The position numbers and the translations under genes were made by a program. Of a stretch of DNA of 64,000 nt, positions 25,501 through 33,320 are shown in pieces (within the stretch, counting starts at the first letter, position 1; each line of letters starts with the position of its first letter). This DNA comes from Chrysemys picta bellii (lineage: Eukaryota; Chordata; Testudines; Emydidae). The notes under the pieces were generated by a model. The model was not told where the DNA came from, made no database searches, and saw only the letters and a program-made list of their open reading frames with translations. The stretch is from contig NW_027052950.1 in assembly GCF_011386835.1 (NCBI RefSeq), positions 26,001 to 90,000 of the forward strand, read 5' to 3'.

Positions 25501-28500
25501 TTGGTGGGGCCCATGGTGAACACAAATGAATGCCAGGGTCAGATGGGGGCTCAGTGGAAAACACGACAGATCCTGCACTCCTCCACCCCCACCCCGTGCA
25601 GACGTTTTTCAGATATAGCGGGGGCACTTGGCCCTCCAGCCCAAGAACCTTTGTATAGAACGTACTCTGAGGAGCCAAAGGCACCAGGGGGGGAGGGGAA
25701 GAGGAGGGGGAGTGTCCCATGCTTGTGATTAAATGGAGTCTTGGTCCCTGAGCCCCACCCCAGCTACAGGACTAGTCCCCTTCCTGCCCCCACGCCTCCA
25801 GACCTCCAAGATCTTCTCCACCACCAGAAGTCTGGGCTCCTGATTCTCACACGCCAAGGCCTTCAGCATCTGATCCATGGCTCTCAGAGTCTGTGTGCAG
25901 AGCAGAGGAGACACCAGAGCAAGTGGCGTTACCCAGCCAGGAGATGAACCAAGGCCCTGGCATGTGACACCCCCCAGGCCACGGCAGCACCTGGTATTCC
26001 AGCTCACCCACTCACTTGTACCCACAGGGGACCTACTGCAAACTCCTGGCAACAGGACACCACCTGCCTTTGCTGTCCCCAGAAAGGCCACTGCATGGAG
26101 TCTAACCCACTGGAAGAGTCAGAAAGGACTGCACATTTGGAGGGGAGATTTCCAGCCAAGCTTCGGTTCCTCTGGCCTGTGTGCGTCTGAAGCAGCCAAT
26201 CACAGGCCTGTGCCCCCCGCCACGCACTGGGGATGAATGTGCTTGTGAAGGGAGTGTCTGTTCCCCACTAATTGTCGGTGCATGTGAAGGAGAAATGCCT
26301 ACTACTGCTACCCTATGAGGGAGTTACTCCTTTATCTGCAGTGGTGGGGCCTGTGCTTTGGTGCTGCAGGTCCTGAGCTGAAGTCCTGCCGAGGAGCTGT
26401 GATTATTATACTCATGTGCCAGTGCCAGGTTACCCGGGGGACAGGTACACGAGCGACCGGCAGGATTCCCACTTGGTTTCGGGTGGCTCTGCGTGGCCGG
26501 TTTGGGGCTTACCTTGGTGTAGAGAGCAGCCTCCTCGCCCTGCATGGTCTCTGCTGGAGGCAGGGAGAAGACGCTGGAGAAGCAGGCTGTGAGCAGGCTG
26601 GATCGTTCCAGGTCCTGCAGCGGTGGCTTCACTCTGCTAAGAGAAGAAACACGTGCGGATTGGAGGGCTGAGGCGGGACTGACGCGCTAATGTTGGCGTC
26701 AGGCTCCCAGGACATGGAAACACCTGAGGGGGCTCCAACTGGTGGGTGGCAGACGAGAACAGGTCAGGGGGCGGTGGAGGGAGCTGGTGCTGCCTTCTCT
26801 CATACCAACAGGCAGGGACTTAGTGCAGTCTGCAGCTGTCTGCTGTGACCCCACCAGGACTCACCAGCTGGGGCAGAGAGCACTGCGCTTCGCCGAGAAA
26901 TGACATCCCGCAAACGGCACGGACGGGAGACTAGAGCCTGCTGGCACCAAAGTGCCTCTGAACCAAGTGGCCACAGTGCAAAGGAGCCTGCCAGTCCTGT
27001 CCCGCTGGGGGCAAAGAGACTCTTCCACCACAGCTGTCTGCACTGCGGCTGCACAGTCCGGGCCAGCAGAGAGATGCTGCATCAGCCCGCAGCAGGGCAG
27101 AATCCAGGCAGGGATCCAAGCCCTGCCCCTTGCCCAGGGCTCTCAGCCTGCTGGACAGGGCACCCAGCTGTGTGCAGGGGGGGAGGAAGGTGGAGACAGC
27201 CCAGACAGCATTAACCTCTTCACCCCCACTGCCAGAGCATGGCCCCAGCACATGCAATGAGGTACCAGGTGACTACTTGCCCCCTGCAGGACAGAGCCAC
27301 GCCCCTCGTGGCAGGTGGCAGCTACGCCCACTGCTGACGCAAATCACCTCCCTCCGCCCCAGCAGAGACAGGATCGTGGCCAATGCCGTCCCCTGCCCCG
27401 CTGTCAGGAAGCCAGTGCCCAGTGGGGAGAGCCGCTCCAGCGCCTGCCCTGCCTCCCCCTCCCATTCCTGGGGAACCTATTGAGCCACCAGCGAGAGCCC
27501 AGCTCCAGCCAGCAGCATCTGCCACCTCCGGACGCCTGATGGGCAGGCTTCTGGGAAGCTCAGAGCAGGGCACCAGCGGCGCTGAGAGAGAGCCCCCCAT
27601 GGCACAGGCAGTGCCACGGGCCAGGGCTCAGCCTGCCCAACTTCTCAGCCACAGGGGGTCGCTGAGCTGCCGGTGTGACGCAGCTGGCACAGCTGGCAGT
27701 GACTTCGGTTGCTCCGCTCCAGCAGCACCCAACTGCCCCTCTCCCCCCAGAGCCATCTCCTGCGGGGTCCCAGAGGGGACCAGTCCTAACCCCCTCACTC
27801 CCTCCCCCACATCTTCCTATGGCCACGTGGAGAGGTCGCCAGGCACCGAAGAATCCTCCACCATCTACCCACTGGTGCCAGCCCACATGCACCAGCACCA
27901 TCACCTGCTGCCACGTGCCCGGCGGAATCAGAAGATGGGGGAGGAGCAGAGGGGGGAATGCCCTGGAGAACTGGCCATGCCAAGAGGCTGGCGTGTCTGG
28001 CTGCACACAGCACTGGCTGGGCCGGGCAGGCTGGGTACCTCATCTCCATGATGATGAGCATCGCTTGCTGACGCACCATGTCGGTCAGGGAGTCGACGGA
28101 CTCGTGCTGAAGCATCTCCTGGGGAGACAATGTGGGGAAATGCCAGCCAGGCTCCAAGCTCCTTCAAGGCTCCGACTGGGGAGCAAAGCGCAGGGCCTGC
28201 AACATGTGGGCTCGGCAGCCAGGTCGTCCTACTGTGGACTTGATGGTGTGCAGGGCTCCAGCCGGGGAGCGCAGTGCAGGGCCTGTGGTCAGTGCCCCAG
28301 TGTCACGCGCCAGTGCACTGAAAGGCTCCATCAGCATTAGCACCCAGGGACACCACCTGAGATCAGGCCCCCTTGTGCCCGGTGCTGCACACACACAGTG
28401 AGAGCCAGTCCCTGCCCCAGAGAACTCACGAGCTAACTAGAAGAGACAAGGCATGGAAGGGAAACTGAGGCACAGAGGGGGAAGTGACTTGCCCAAAGTC

Positions 28501-31183
28501 TTACTGCAGAACTGGGAGTAGAACCCAGGTGTGCTGAGCCCCAGCCCACTGGACCACCCACCAGCCCACGCTGTCCCACGTTCAGGGAAGGGAGGTGAGC
28601 TCTGGAAAGCTTTCTGCAGTGCTGGAGAGCAAAGACTTGCCAAATCTATGGAGCAGATTTGTTGCTAGTTCCCTAGTGGGCACTGACTGCAGAGTGTTGG
28701 GGCTCTGGGCAGGGAGACTGGCGTATACAGAGCGACCCGGTGACTTGGGAAGCTGGGTGCAAGGGAACAATCTACATTTCCATACAGTTCTATGTTTAGG
28801 AACAAAGAATGCAGGCCACACTCACAGCATGGGGGGCTCTAACCTGGGAAGCGGTGACTCTGGAAAAGACTTGGCAGTCAGGGTAATCAGCTGCCCATGA
28901 GCGCCCAGTGTGACGCTGGGGCCAAAAGGGCTAATGCCATCCTGGGATGTAGAAACAGGGCAAACTCCAGTTGTTAGAGAGGTTATTTTCCCTCTGTATT
29001 TGGCACTGGTGCGACCGCTGCTGGGATCCTGTGTCCAGGTCCGGTGCCCACAATTCAAGGAGAATGTTGATAAATTGGAGAGGGGTCAGAGAAGAGCCAC
29101 AAGAGTGATTGGAGGATTGGGAAACATGCCTGACAGTGAGAGACTCAAGGAGCTCAATTAGTTCAGCTGAACGAAGGGAAGGTTACAGGGTGACTTGATG
29201 ACAGTCTGTAAGTACCTACACGGGGAGCAAATATTTGATAATGGGCTCTTCAGTCTAACAGACAAACGTCTAACACGATCCAATGATTGGTAGCTCAAGT
29301 TAGACAAATCTGCAGAAATCTCCAGGCCAATCACTAAACCCGCCAGGTAACACAGCCCCAGTGTGTGTTTTACTCACCGTTATCTTCTCCACTAGCAGGG
29401 CTTTGCGGTCCATATTTTTTTCTGGGCTCCATGCCACGATGTCTATGACGAGGTTGAGGATGGAATTCAAAAAATTCATTTTCTGGGCCTCGTCCTACGC
29501 CCCGCAGAGATGAGACACAAACAGGAAGGTTAGCGTGGAAAGGAGCTGCCAGTGGGATAGATGTTAGAAAGCTTCCCCCCAGTGCTGCTCAGGCTTTGAT
29601 ATGCCGAGTGGCAGAAGGCCATTCATCTGGTAACAGGAGTGACTATCTGGGGAGGGCAGGGCAGCTCTGTGTGAAACCGGACTAGAGAGGGAGCAGATCT
29701 CACGGGGTAGGTGTCCAAAGAGGAACTGCAACATGGGGGCTAGGCAGCCAGACAGTGTTACTGGGGGCTTGACAGAGTGGGAGGAACAGCTGGGTGGGAC
29801 ACCCTGACACCCCAATATTCGCCACTGTCATGTCATTAGGACATGTTTTGTACAAAGTACGTATTGTAAGGTATCATTCTAAAAGTCTTTATCTGCTAGA
29901 CATTAATGTCTCATTGGATTGTATGTGCTATCGTTGTATGTGAAATTATGAAGTTCAGCTATGTCTGTGTTCCTGAAACACGTTGTGAGGTTCAAAACAG
30001 CCTTTCAGGTACAACAGTAAAAACGCCAAACAATGGCTTATTGAGGAAATGCACATAAGCAGCAGGGTTAGCCCAGGAACTGTCCACAATAGAAACCTCT
30101 CCGAGAGAACGCTACACAATGGGAACCATTGGACCCAGGTCACAGCAAAAGAGTTTTCCAGCGGGTGGGAAGAGGAGATAAAAGGGGAACAATGACATCG
30201 GGGGGGGACCTCACGCTCCCTGCAATAAGACACATGGAAACACCTGAGGGACAAAGATTGAACTATGAGAAGTGATGGTGCCAGGCTGGAGAGAGATTCC
30301 TAGCCTGTGTAAGAAAACCTGGGAAATCCAAGCTGCAAAGCCAAGGCAGCTTGTCCCTTAAGAATCTGCCCACCTGTTTATCACTCAGGGTGAGAATTTG
30401 CTCATGTAGAGCCTATCTATCCAGTGTGGAAAGCTTAGTTTGCGTGTTGTGTTTATTTACTAATGCAATCTGCTTTGTACCGTTTGCTATCTCTTATAAC
30501 CACTTACAAGCTACCTCTTGTAGTTAATAATCTTATTGCTTGTTTATACCATAACCCAGTTTGTGCAATTAGCAACTGGGGGGAGGGGCAAAGAGTTGTG
30601 CATACCTCTCTCCACATGGAGGGAGGGGGCGAATTTCATAAAACCTTTGGGTCTGTACTCCAAAGGAGGTGGGCACCAGAGTACTGGGACAAGCCCTTTC
30701 ACCTGAGTCTTCCCAGAGCTGATCTCAGTGTCTGTGTCTTTCTGCAGCTGGGCGTGGCCCTGCCTGAGTGTATGGCTGGAAGAGGCTTGTGAGCCTAGCC
30801 CAGCAAGACGAGGTAAAGGGGGCCCAGGCTGGCAGAACAGGTGGGCTCGGTGGTAGCCCGGTACAGCAGGTGGCACCTCAAAGGGGGGCAACCCGTCACA
30901 CTAGGGACTGTAACTCAAGACGGGACTTTTTAAAATGCTGTAGTTTAAACAGGAATTATTTGGGGGCAGGTCCCTGGCCTGTGTTATACAGGAGGTCACA
31001 GTGGTTCCGTCTGGCCTTAGAATCCATGCATCATCTGGAGAAGGGCAGATGTGCATGTGGACAGGGCACTAGCTGACAGGTCAGAGGAGGGCTCTTGGTA
31101 CCTGGTCATTGCCCTTCAGAAAGGAGTCTATGCATTCCAGGGCCTCTCTCTCCTTCCAGTTGTGCCCCTTAAAGCAGGCGGTG
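4416..31183 (-). CDS. MROH-family (maestro heat-like repeat) gene, 16 internal exons
   Basis: Spliced minus-strand gene. In transcription order the exons are 31183-31102, 29494-29378, 28118-28039, 26633-26513, 25890-25804, 23551-23447, 22271-22142, 18409-18303, 17171-17022, 15723-15569, 15196-15061, 10739-10576, 10468-10331, 8915-8801, 6926-6795 and 4592-4416. They total about 1,996 nt. Every junction keeps phase without a stop, which is strong evidence for a genuine gene. The product is all-helical. Recalled family signatures are [29 protein letters not shown] followed by [27 protein letters not shown], and [21 protein letters not shown] proteins are predicted ARM/HEAT-fold scaffolds with little known biochemistry. 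Usual length is well over 1,000 residues, so both ends are missing here. I cannot assign the paralogue; synteny with CACNA1S may help. Confidence 0.85.
5260..5400 (+). repeat. MIR-like SINE fragment
   Basis: Contains the MIR core-like order: pattern of a counted base-line sentence (CCATTGTACAGACATGGAA), GGCACAGAGAAGCTACGTGA and a GCCCATGGTCACCCAGAG stretch. Lies in an MROH intron. Similar cores occur near 6620-6700, 28450-28550, 33960-34060 and 58195-58300. Confidence 0.6.
5500..5972 (+). mobile_element. CR1 LINE 3' fragment
   Basis: Carries the CR1 ORF2 C-terminal frame ([20 protein letters not shown], then [19 protein letters not shown]) and the tail (CTTCTCGAGGTCCCTTCCAG, ATCTATGAATCTATGAA). 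Lies in the intron between the last two visible MROH exons. Confidence 0.92.
6795..6926 (-). CDS. MROH exon 15 of 16 visible
   Basis: 44 codons, phase 0 to 0, acceptor CTCCTCCAG, donor GTGAGA. Encodes [20 protein letters not shown] then [18 protein letters not shown]. This is a typical HEAT helix pair with the D-x-N-x-x-VR-x-L-x-x-x-GL-x-N motif. Confidence 0.9.
7504..8721. mobile_element. hAT-type DNA transposon, non-autonomous, with nested LTR
   Basis: Bounded by an exact 8-bp target-site duplication GCCATAGG (7496-7503 and 8722-8729). Ends are CATGGGCGGC at the left and GCCGCCCCTG at the right, an imperfect inverted pair of the CAGGGGCGGC type. The interior is C-rich, with degenerate repeats of an ACTCCCTCCCAGAGCCTGCA-like unit at about 8285-8645. 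No transposase frame. The right end lies 79 bp from an MROH splice donor. Confidence 0.85.
7717..8178 (-). mobile_element. Solo LTR (ERV type)
   Basis: 462 bp, begins TGTCACGG and ends TCACA (TG...CA), with an exact 5-bp target-site duplication CCCAC on both sides (7712-7716, 8179-8183). Orientation is inferred from an AATAAA-type signal followed by CTTCTGTTTTA on the minus strand, the same signal seen in the plus-strand LTRs at 9160 and 35574. Nested inside the hAT element, so it is younger. Confidence 0.82.
8801..8915 (-). CDS. MROH exon 14 of 16 visible
   Basis: 115 nt, phase 2 to 0, acceptor TTTCCCATGCCAG, donor GTGAGC. Encodes [20 protein letters not shown] and [15 protein letters not shown] hAT element ends 79 bp past its donor, in the intron. 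Confidence 0.88.
9160..9817 (+). mobile_element. ERV-type LTR
   Basis: Aligns over its length by eye with the LTR at 35574-36250: TTCTTAATG near the start, TGCATTTCTTAAGTCTC, CTAATAAACCTCTGTTTTA (polyadenylation signal), GAGTCACGTCTGACTGCGAA. The 3' end is diverged and I see no clear target-site duplication. Sits in an MROH intron. Confidence 0.75.
9902..10030. mobile_element. Possible inverted Penelope-like fragment pair
   Basis: Starts AGAAGGTGGGTTAGGGAATATC and finishes with the reverse complement of much the same sequence (GATATTCCCTCCCCCACCTT). A closely related opening is found at the Penelope-like copy at 48287. Short and diverged, so tentative. Confidence 0.4.
10331..10468 (-). CDS. 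MROH exon 13 of 16 visible
   Basis: 138 nt, phase 2 to 2, acceptor CTGCATGCAG, donor GTGAGT. Encodes [20 protein letters not shown], then [20 protein letters not shown]. The G-W-x-x-L...H..GV..LAR block is strongly family-typical. Confidence 0.9.
10576..10739 (-). CDS. MROH exon 12 of 16 visible
   Basis: 164 nt, phase 0 to 2, acceptor TTGGCTGCAG, donor GTACCA. Encodes [39 protein letters not shown] and PLSPV. The LFPQL..ALL.Q helix is a common MROH feature. Confidence 0.87.
10985..12486 (+). mobile_element. CR1 LINE, old copy, split by a MITE
   Basis: Diverged CR1 ORF2 fragments ([20 protein letters not shown] near 11250; CGATTTAACATTTTTATCAATGACCTGG near 11460) and a CR1 3' tail (CTAGATGATCACAGAGGTCC, ending ATCTATGAAGCTA). 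Interrupted by a 116 bp MITE at 11965. More mutated than the other CR1 copies here. Confidence 0.85.
11965..12080. mobile_element. hAT-like MITE (TAGGGTGACCAG family)
   Basis: 116 bp with termini TAGGGTGACCAGA and TCTGGTCACCCTA, inserted in CR1. Flanks TATAGTGA and CACAGTGA agree at 6 of 8 positions, consistent with an aged 8-bp duplication. Near-copy at 50537-50659; same ends as the 1.1 kb elements at 36605 and 55363. Confidence 0.8.
12870..13131. mobile_element. Foldback hAT-type MITE
   Basis: 262 bp with about 80-bp near-identical inverted arms: CAGGGGTCGGCAACATTTGG at the left, CCAAACGTTGCCGACCCCTG at the right, and both arms continue through GGCACGCGGCTCGCCAGGGT. The flanks (GTGTACAC/GTATACAC, allowing one shared terminal base) resemble an 8-bp duplication with one mismatch. 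The centre is CpG-rich and non-coding. Confidence 0.82.
13930..14880 (+). mobile_element. CR1 LINE 3' part
   Basis: ORF2 frame at 13883-14431 carries [20 protein letters not shown] with the FADDTKLGG catalytic block and ends in a stop at VEKL. The next frame ([20 protein letters not shown]) and the 3' tail (CGAGCTGACCCTGCGATCCC) follow. Dead copy. Confidence 0.9.
15061..15196 (-). CDS. MROH exon 11 of 16 visible
   Basis: 136 nt, phase 2 to 0, acceptor CCCTTTGCAG, donor GTAAGT. Encodes [20 protein letters not shown] and on to [13 protein letters not shown]. Contains a His-rich stretch before the donor. Confidence 0.86.
15569..15723 (-). CDS. MROH exon 10 of 16 visible
   Basis: 155 nt, phase 0 to 2, acceptor TTTCCCTTCCAG, donor GTACGG. 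Encodes [40 protein letters not shown] and LLGCSLSCD. The LL-x-C-x-L-x-x-D stretch followed by EMWRML in the next exon is a hallmark of the MROH family. Confidence 0.88.
15883..16975 (-). mobile_element. CR1 3' end, minus, split by a hAT element
   Basis: 15883-15923 (CGATTCATAGACTGCAAGGC) and 16911-16975 (GACC...AGAGACCTGCCCCCCAATAA) together read as a reverse-complement CR1 tail. The middle is a separately described hAT insertion. Confidence 0.65.
15924..16902. mobile_element. hAT-type element, 979 bp, exact 8-bp TSD
   Basis: Ends are CAGGGGTCTCAAAC and GTTTGAGACCCCTG. Exact 8-bp duplication ACCTAGAC at 15916-15923 and 16903-16910. Outer arms include GCGGGCCGCATGTGGCCCAT. The interior carries degenerate GC-rich repeats (GGCTCAGGGCAGGGGGTTGG-like, 16160-16520). 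A strong internal inverted repeat surrounds 16565-16675 (TTGCTTCAGGCACCGCCCCC against GGGGGCGGTGCCTGAAGCAA). No transposase. Confidence 0.88.
17022..17171 (-). CDS. MROH exon 9 of 16 visible
   Basis: 50 codons, phase 0 to 0, acceptor GGTTTGTTTCAG, donor GTAAGA. Encodes [20 protein letters not shown], then [14 protein letters not shown] and PRLER. Intact frame. Confidence 0.87.
17555..18152 (+). mobile_element. CR1 LINE 3' fragment
   Basis: ORF2 end ([40 protein letters not shown]) plus tail (GATGATCTCCTGAGGTCTAT, GATTCTATGA). Close in sequence to the copy at 1-1088, so of similar age or subfamily. Confidence 0.92.
18303..18409 (-). CDS. MROH exon 8 of 16 visible, 5' end replaced by an LTR
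   Basis: Encodes [19 protein letters not shown] followed by [14 protein letters not shown], donor GTAAGT. The coding sequence runs directly into a solo LTR (18402-19227). The ancestral acceptor appears at 19244 on the far side of the LTR (CCCTCCCTGGCTCAG, exon base 19243). On its antisense strand the LTR offers its own acceptor (CCCTTCCCTTTATAG) with exon base 18409. Both give the phase-1 entry that the previous exon requires. With the LTR acceptor the exon is 107 nt, three fewer than the inferred ancestral 110 nt. Confidence 0.75.
18402..19227 (+). mobile_element. Solo LTR inserted in an MROH coding exon
   Basis: 826 bp, begins TGTCATAGCTATAAAGG and ends GCAGCCTTGACA (TGTCA...TGACA). Flanks GCCAG (18397-18401) and GCCAC (19228-19232) match at 4 of 5 positions, like a slightly diverged 5-bp duplication. 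The flanking sequence on both sides is MROH exon. Orientation plus is assumed. It includes an internal near-repeat at 18935-18975 and 19020-19060 (TTTAAGATCCAAGGGGTTTG). No internal retroviral genes. Confidence 0.78.
20714..20842 (+). mobile_element. Penelope-like fragment in CR1
   Basis: Begins GTTTCAGAGTAGCAGCCGTG, TTAGTCTGTATCC, and includes AGACTAACAAATTTATTAGA and CATAAGCTTTTGTGGAC. Flanked by short AGAAAG repeats. Same family as 39160 and 52158. Assignment to Penelope-like elements is from recalled vertebrate repeat families. Confidence 0.65.
21147..21406. mobile_element. 260-bp MITE in CR1
   Basis: Starts GGCAAGTCTACACTTCAAAC and ends GTCTGTAGTATAGAC, an imperfect inverted pair (AGTCTACACT / AGTATAGAC). 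Removing it together with one copy of the flanking CTGGG restores a normal CR1 sentence (AAAGACTGGG + ACCATTTAG). Confidence 0.7.
22142..22271 (-). CDS. MROH exon 7 of 16 visible
   Basis: 130 nt, phase 0 to 1, acceptor CTCTCCATCAG, donor GTAAGA. Encodes [20 protein letters not shown] and [12 protein letters not shown]. Ends with one base of a Ser codon that the following exon must complete with two bases; this matters for the LTR-disrupted exon downstream. Confidence 0.87.
22272..23446. other. MROH intron, no gene recognised
   Basis: C/T-rich stretch (22560-23000) produces long overlapping open frames in several phases that show no domain and look compositional. No splice-supported coding segment seen. 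Confidence 0.5.
23447..23551 (-). CDS. MROH exon 6 of 16 visible
   Basis: 35 codons, phase 0 to 0, acceptor TTTCTCTCAG, donor GTGAGC. Encodes [20 protein letters not shown] and [13 protein letters not shown]. The L-x-PW-x-S-x-x-x-H-x-R-x-RA pattern is one of the clearest MROH signatures. Confidence 0.88.
23560..25350 (+). mobile_element. CR1 LINE, ORF2 remnant
   Basis: Starts in ORF2 (CAAGCACATAGGGAGAAGAT region), with broken reverse transcriptase: [19 protein letters not shown] text near 24300, then [20 protein letters not shown] with FADDTKLGR at 24460-24580, and the tail AGTAGATGACCTCTTGAGAT. Several stops and frameshifts. MROH intron. Confidence 0.88.
25804..25890 (-). CDS. MROH exon 5 of 16 visible
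   Basis: 29 codons, phase 0 to 0, acceptor CTGCACACAG. The donor is GTCTGG, a weak match to consensus. Encodes [20 protein letters not shown] and VVEKILE. Joins directly to the PW motif of the next exon. Confidence 0.8.
26513..26633 (-). CDS. MROH exon 4 of 16 visible
   Basis: 121 nt, phase 2 to 0, acceptor TCTTAGCAG, donor GTAAGC. Encodes [26 protein letters not shown] and ALYTK. The hydrophobic helix ending in VF.LPP is typical of the family. Confidence 0.85.
26634..28038. other. MROH intron, no gene recognised
   Basis: GC-rich, with many overlapping open frames on both strands (for example 27383-28051 plus, 27560-28006 minus). None has a recognisable domain or good splice context, and the family phase chain runs directly from the 28118-28039 exon to the 26633-26513 exon. 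Confidence 0.5.
28039..28118 (-). CDS. MROH exon 3 of 16 visible
   Basis: 80 nt, phase 0 to 2, acceptor TTGTCTCCCCAG, donor GTACCC. Encodes [20 protein letters not shown] and on to IIMEMR. The split Arg codon is completed by the first base of the next exon. Confidence 0.8.
28798..29310 (+). mobile_element. CR1 LINE fragment, diverged
   Basis: ORF2 end recognisable ([40 protein letters not shown]). Lacks the 3' tail. Related in wording to the old CR1 at 10985-12486. Confidence 0.8.
29378..29494 (-). CDS. MROH exon 2 of 16 visible
   Basis: 39 codons, phase 0 to 0, donor GTGAGT. Acceptor is GGGGCGTAG with a modest pyrimidine stretch upstream. Encodes amphipathic helices ([19 protein letters not shown], then [12 protein letters not shown]). 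Confidence 0.75.
29797..30900 (+). mobile_element. LTR-retroelement-like repeat
   Basis: Between TGACACCCC and CCGTCACA. Contains GTATTGTAAGGTATCATTCT, whose reverse complement recurs at 39530-39550 inside another LTR-like element. No coding capacity and no clean target-site duplication; limits approximate. MROH intron. Confidence 0.45.
30945..31028 (+). mobile_element. CR1 3' tail
   Basis: AGGAATTATTTGGGGGCAGG, then CTGGCCTGTGTTATACAGGA and GGCCTTAGAATCCATGCATC, matching the tail of the CR1 at 12390-12486. Confidence 0.7.
31102..31183 (-). CDS. MROH exon 1 of 16 visible
   Basis: Encodes [18 protein letters not shown] and on to FLKGNDQ. Donor GTACCA. The acceptor at CATGTAG has a weak pyrimidine tract, so the 5' border is the least certain in the gene. 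Starts with one leftover base and ends in phase 0. The WKEREA stretch resembles the family's W-x-x-R/E-R-A helix. Confidence 0.6.
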
Positions 31184-32849
31184 CTACATGGCCATGGTGA
31201 ATCTGATCAAAGACAGAGCAGTGGTAATACCTGGGTCTGCCAAGCTGCAGTCTGGGTGACAGAGATCTTAGAGAAAACCCTTGCCCCCACTCCCGCCCCA
31301 GCAGGGGAGCAGGGTCTGGCACAGCGATCCCTGGCTTCCCCACCTCTTTGCTGCCCAGCCCAGCAAAGACCCAGTCGGAGCCCTGGTTCCCAGCGGCCAC
31401 CCCACTTCCCCGCCCAGCATGCAGGCTCAGTCTGGGGATTTGGGGAGCGCCACACCTGGAAGGAGGGACGATGTCAGGCCATGAGGGGTGTCCCCACTCT
31501 CCGGCCCATTGCTGGAGGGGGCGGAGGGACTGGGAGTGAATCGGTCTGGTCCTTGCAGCAGGAGAGAGAACTGCTGCCCAGTCTGCATGGGATATGGGGA
31601 CCCAGGGCCTGCCCGTTCTGCTTGTTCTGACTGCCTCTCCTGCCACCAACAATCAGCCAGAGGCACTGGGCTCCCATCGTCAACACTCCCCCCAAATGCC
31701 CTGTGCTGCGACATGCGACAAAGGAGCCAACAGATGGGGCTGCAACATCAGGGAGCATCTTACGCTCTGGCCGGCGCCCTGCAATCCTAGGCTTTAACAA
31801 CCCACCGTGCACCAAGCATCCCCTTCGACTGGTGGAAAACATCCTCCGACCCAGCAGCGTGACAGATCGGGGTGGGCGATTCAGTCAGTCTCCACCTGAT
31901 GCTTCTGCCGCTATGCCCCGATCAGCTTTAGTGGCTGCAGCTGCTGCCAGCAGGAGGGGCCATTCCCCCCTGCCTGGGTTTTCCTGTCTCTCCATCTCGT
32001 GGCAACCCAGAGCAGTACAAGGTCTATGGAGTCTTCTCCCCACAATGACACCCTAGTCTTGCCCCCCCAACCCCCACAGGGGCCAAGTCCCACCCCAATG
32101 CAGGGCCATGGCCCCAGCCATTTTTGCAGCCCCCTCCGCCCACCCAGAAGGCGCCCACTCACCGGGATGGCGCGCACACTGCTGCTGCTGCCATTCCCTC
32201 CTCTGCCGACTCTTCCCTGGGGGAGGTTTTGTCTCCTCCCAGGCACGCCTGGGCTCTGGGCGGCCCTCCTCAGCCATCCTACAAGAAGCCAGGACAAGGC
32301 ATTGCTTGTGAGTGACGAGAGGCGATTGCCCCGTTCAGCATCAGGGCCAGCCCAGTTATTTCTGTCCCACCAGCACCTACAGATGCCAGCTGAGCTCAGG
32401 GCCCTGTTGCACCAGGTGCTGCAGACAATCGCTGGGCTGGAGGGCTCAGACTCTAACTAGCCAAGGCAGCCAGCAGGGAAACAAGGGAAGGGATGTGCTC
32501 AAAGTCACCCAGGATTAGAACCCAGGTGTCTGAACTCCCAGGCCAGCAGCCCATCCCACAGGCCAAACGGCCTCCTCTGGGTCACTCCCACCTCTCCTTC
32601 TCCTGGTTCACAAGCTGCACAGCAGACAGGCTGGATCCAACCACTCAGGATTCTTCCTGCCCAATGAAATGACCCTGATCCCTTCCCCAAGGAATATTGG
32701 GGCCGTGGCAGTTCGCAGGTGGGCGAGGCCAGCGGGGTGGGGGAGGTGGGGCGGGCTCGTGAGCAGCAGGAGTTGCTCAGACACACCCGTGAAGGGGCAG
32801 GAGCAGAAGGCAGGAGAGCGGCAGGGAGGCTGGTACCTTCTCATGCAAC
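31184..32849. other. No gene recognised upstream of the first visible MROH exon
   Basis: The 5' part of the MROH gene should lie here or further right. Open frames such as 31128-31652 (minus), 31911-32297 (minus) and 31999-32460 (plus) have no HEAT-like helical pattern or good splice borders. A MIR-like core is visible near 32400-32530. Confidence 0.45.
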
Positions 32850-33212
32850 CTCGGTGTGGCTGGCGATGCAATGGAAAAGCAGAGGCGGGCAATAGAAGAT
32901 TCTCCTACCTGGAGTCAGGAGTGGGCAGAAGCTGGCGTGTATATGGGCCACCCACTTTCTGCTGCCGGTGGCGGAGCTGAAATGGCTGGTTCAGCTTTCC
33001 CAGCGGCACGTGCCAGCTCTCGCTCTGCCAGAGCCAAGCCTGGCAGTGAGGGGATGAGGCTGTGCCAGCCAGCAGGGGGCGTGTCACAATGGGCAGGCGA
33101 GTCACAAGCCAGTCAATGTGTGACTGCCCAGCCCTGGGCTGCCCCAGCCCAGACTAGTTCTGGCCTCGCCGGGGCTTTAGAGCCTCTCCTTCCCCACCGG
33201 GGTCATGGGAGG
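32850..33212. repeat. 363-bp duplicated segment, copy 1
   Basis: Matches 37892-38254 base for base with no gaps and about 15 substitutions by eye (about 96% identity). Both copies begin CTCGGTGTGGCTGGCGATGC and end GGGTCATGGGAGG. I recognise no terminal repeats or known family, so a local segmental duplication or an unrecognised repeat are both possible. Confidence 0.85.
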
Positions 33213-33229
33213 CACCTTCCGCTCCCCAC

Positions 33230-33320
33230 AGTCACAGACTTTAGGCCAGAAGGGACCGCTCAGGTCATCTAGTCCCAGCTTCTGCGGACCCCAGGCCACA
33301 GCCCCTCCCCGCGTCCATAC
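33230..33320 (-). mobile_element. CR1 3' tail, minus
   Basis: CACAGACTTTAGGCCAGAAG, GGACCGCTCAGGTCATCTAG: reverse complement of a CR1 tail. Confidence 0.65.
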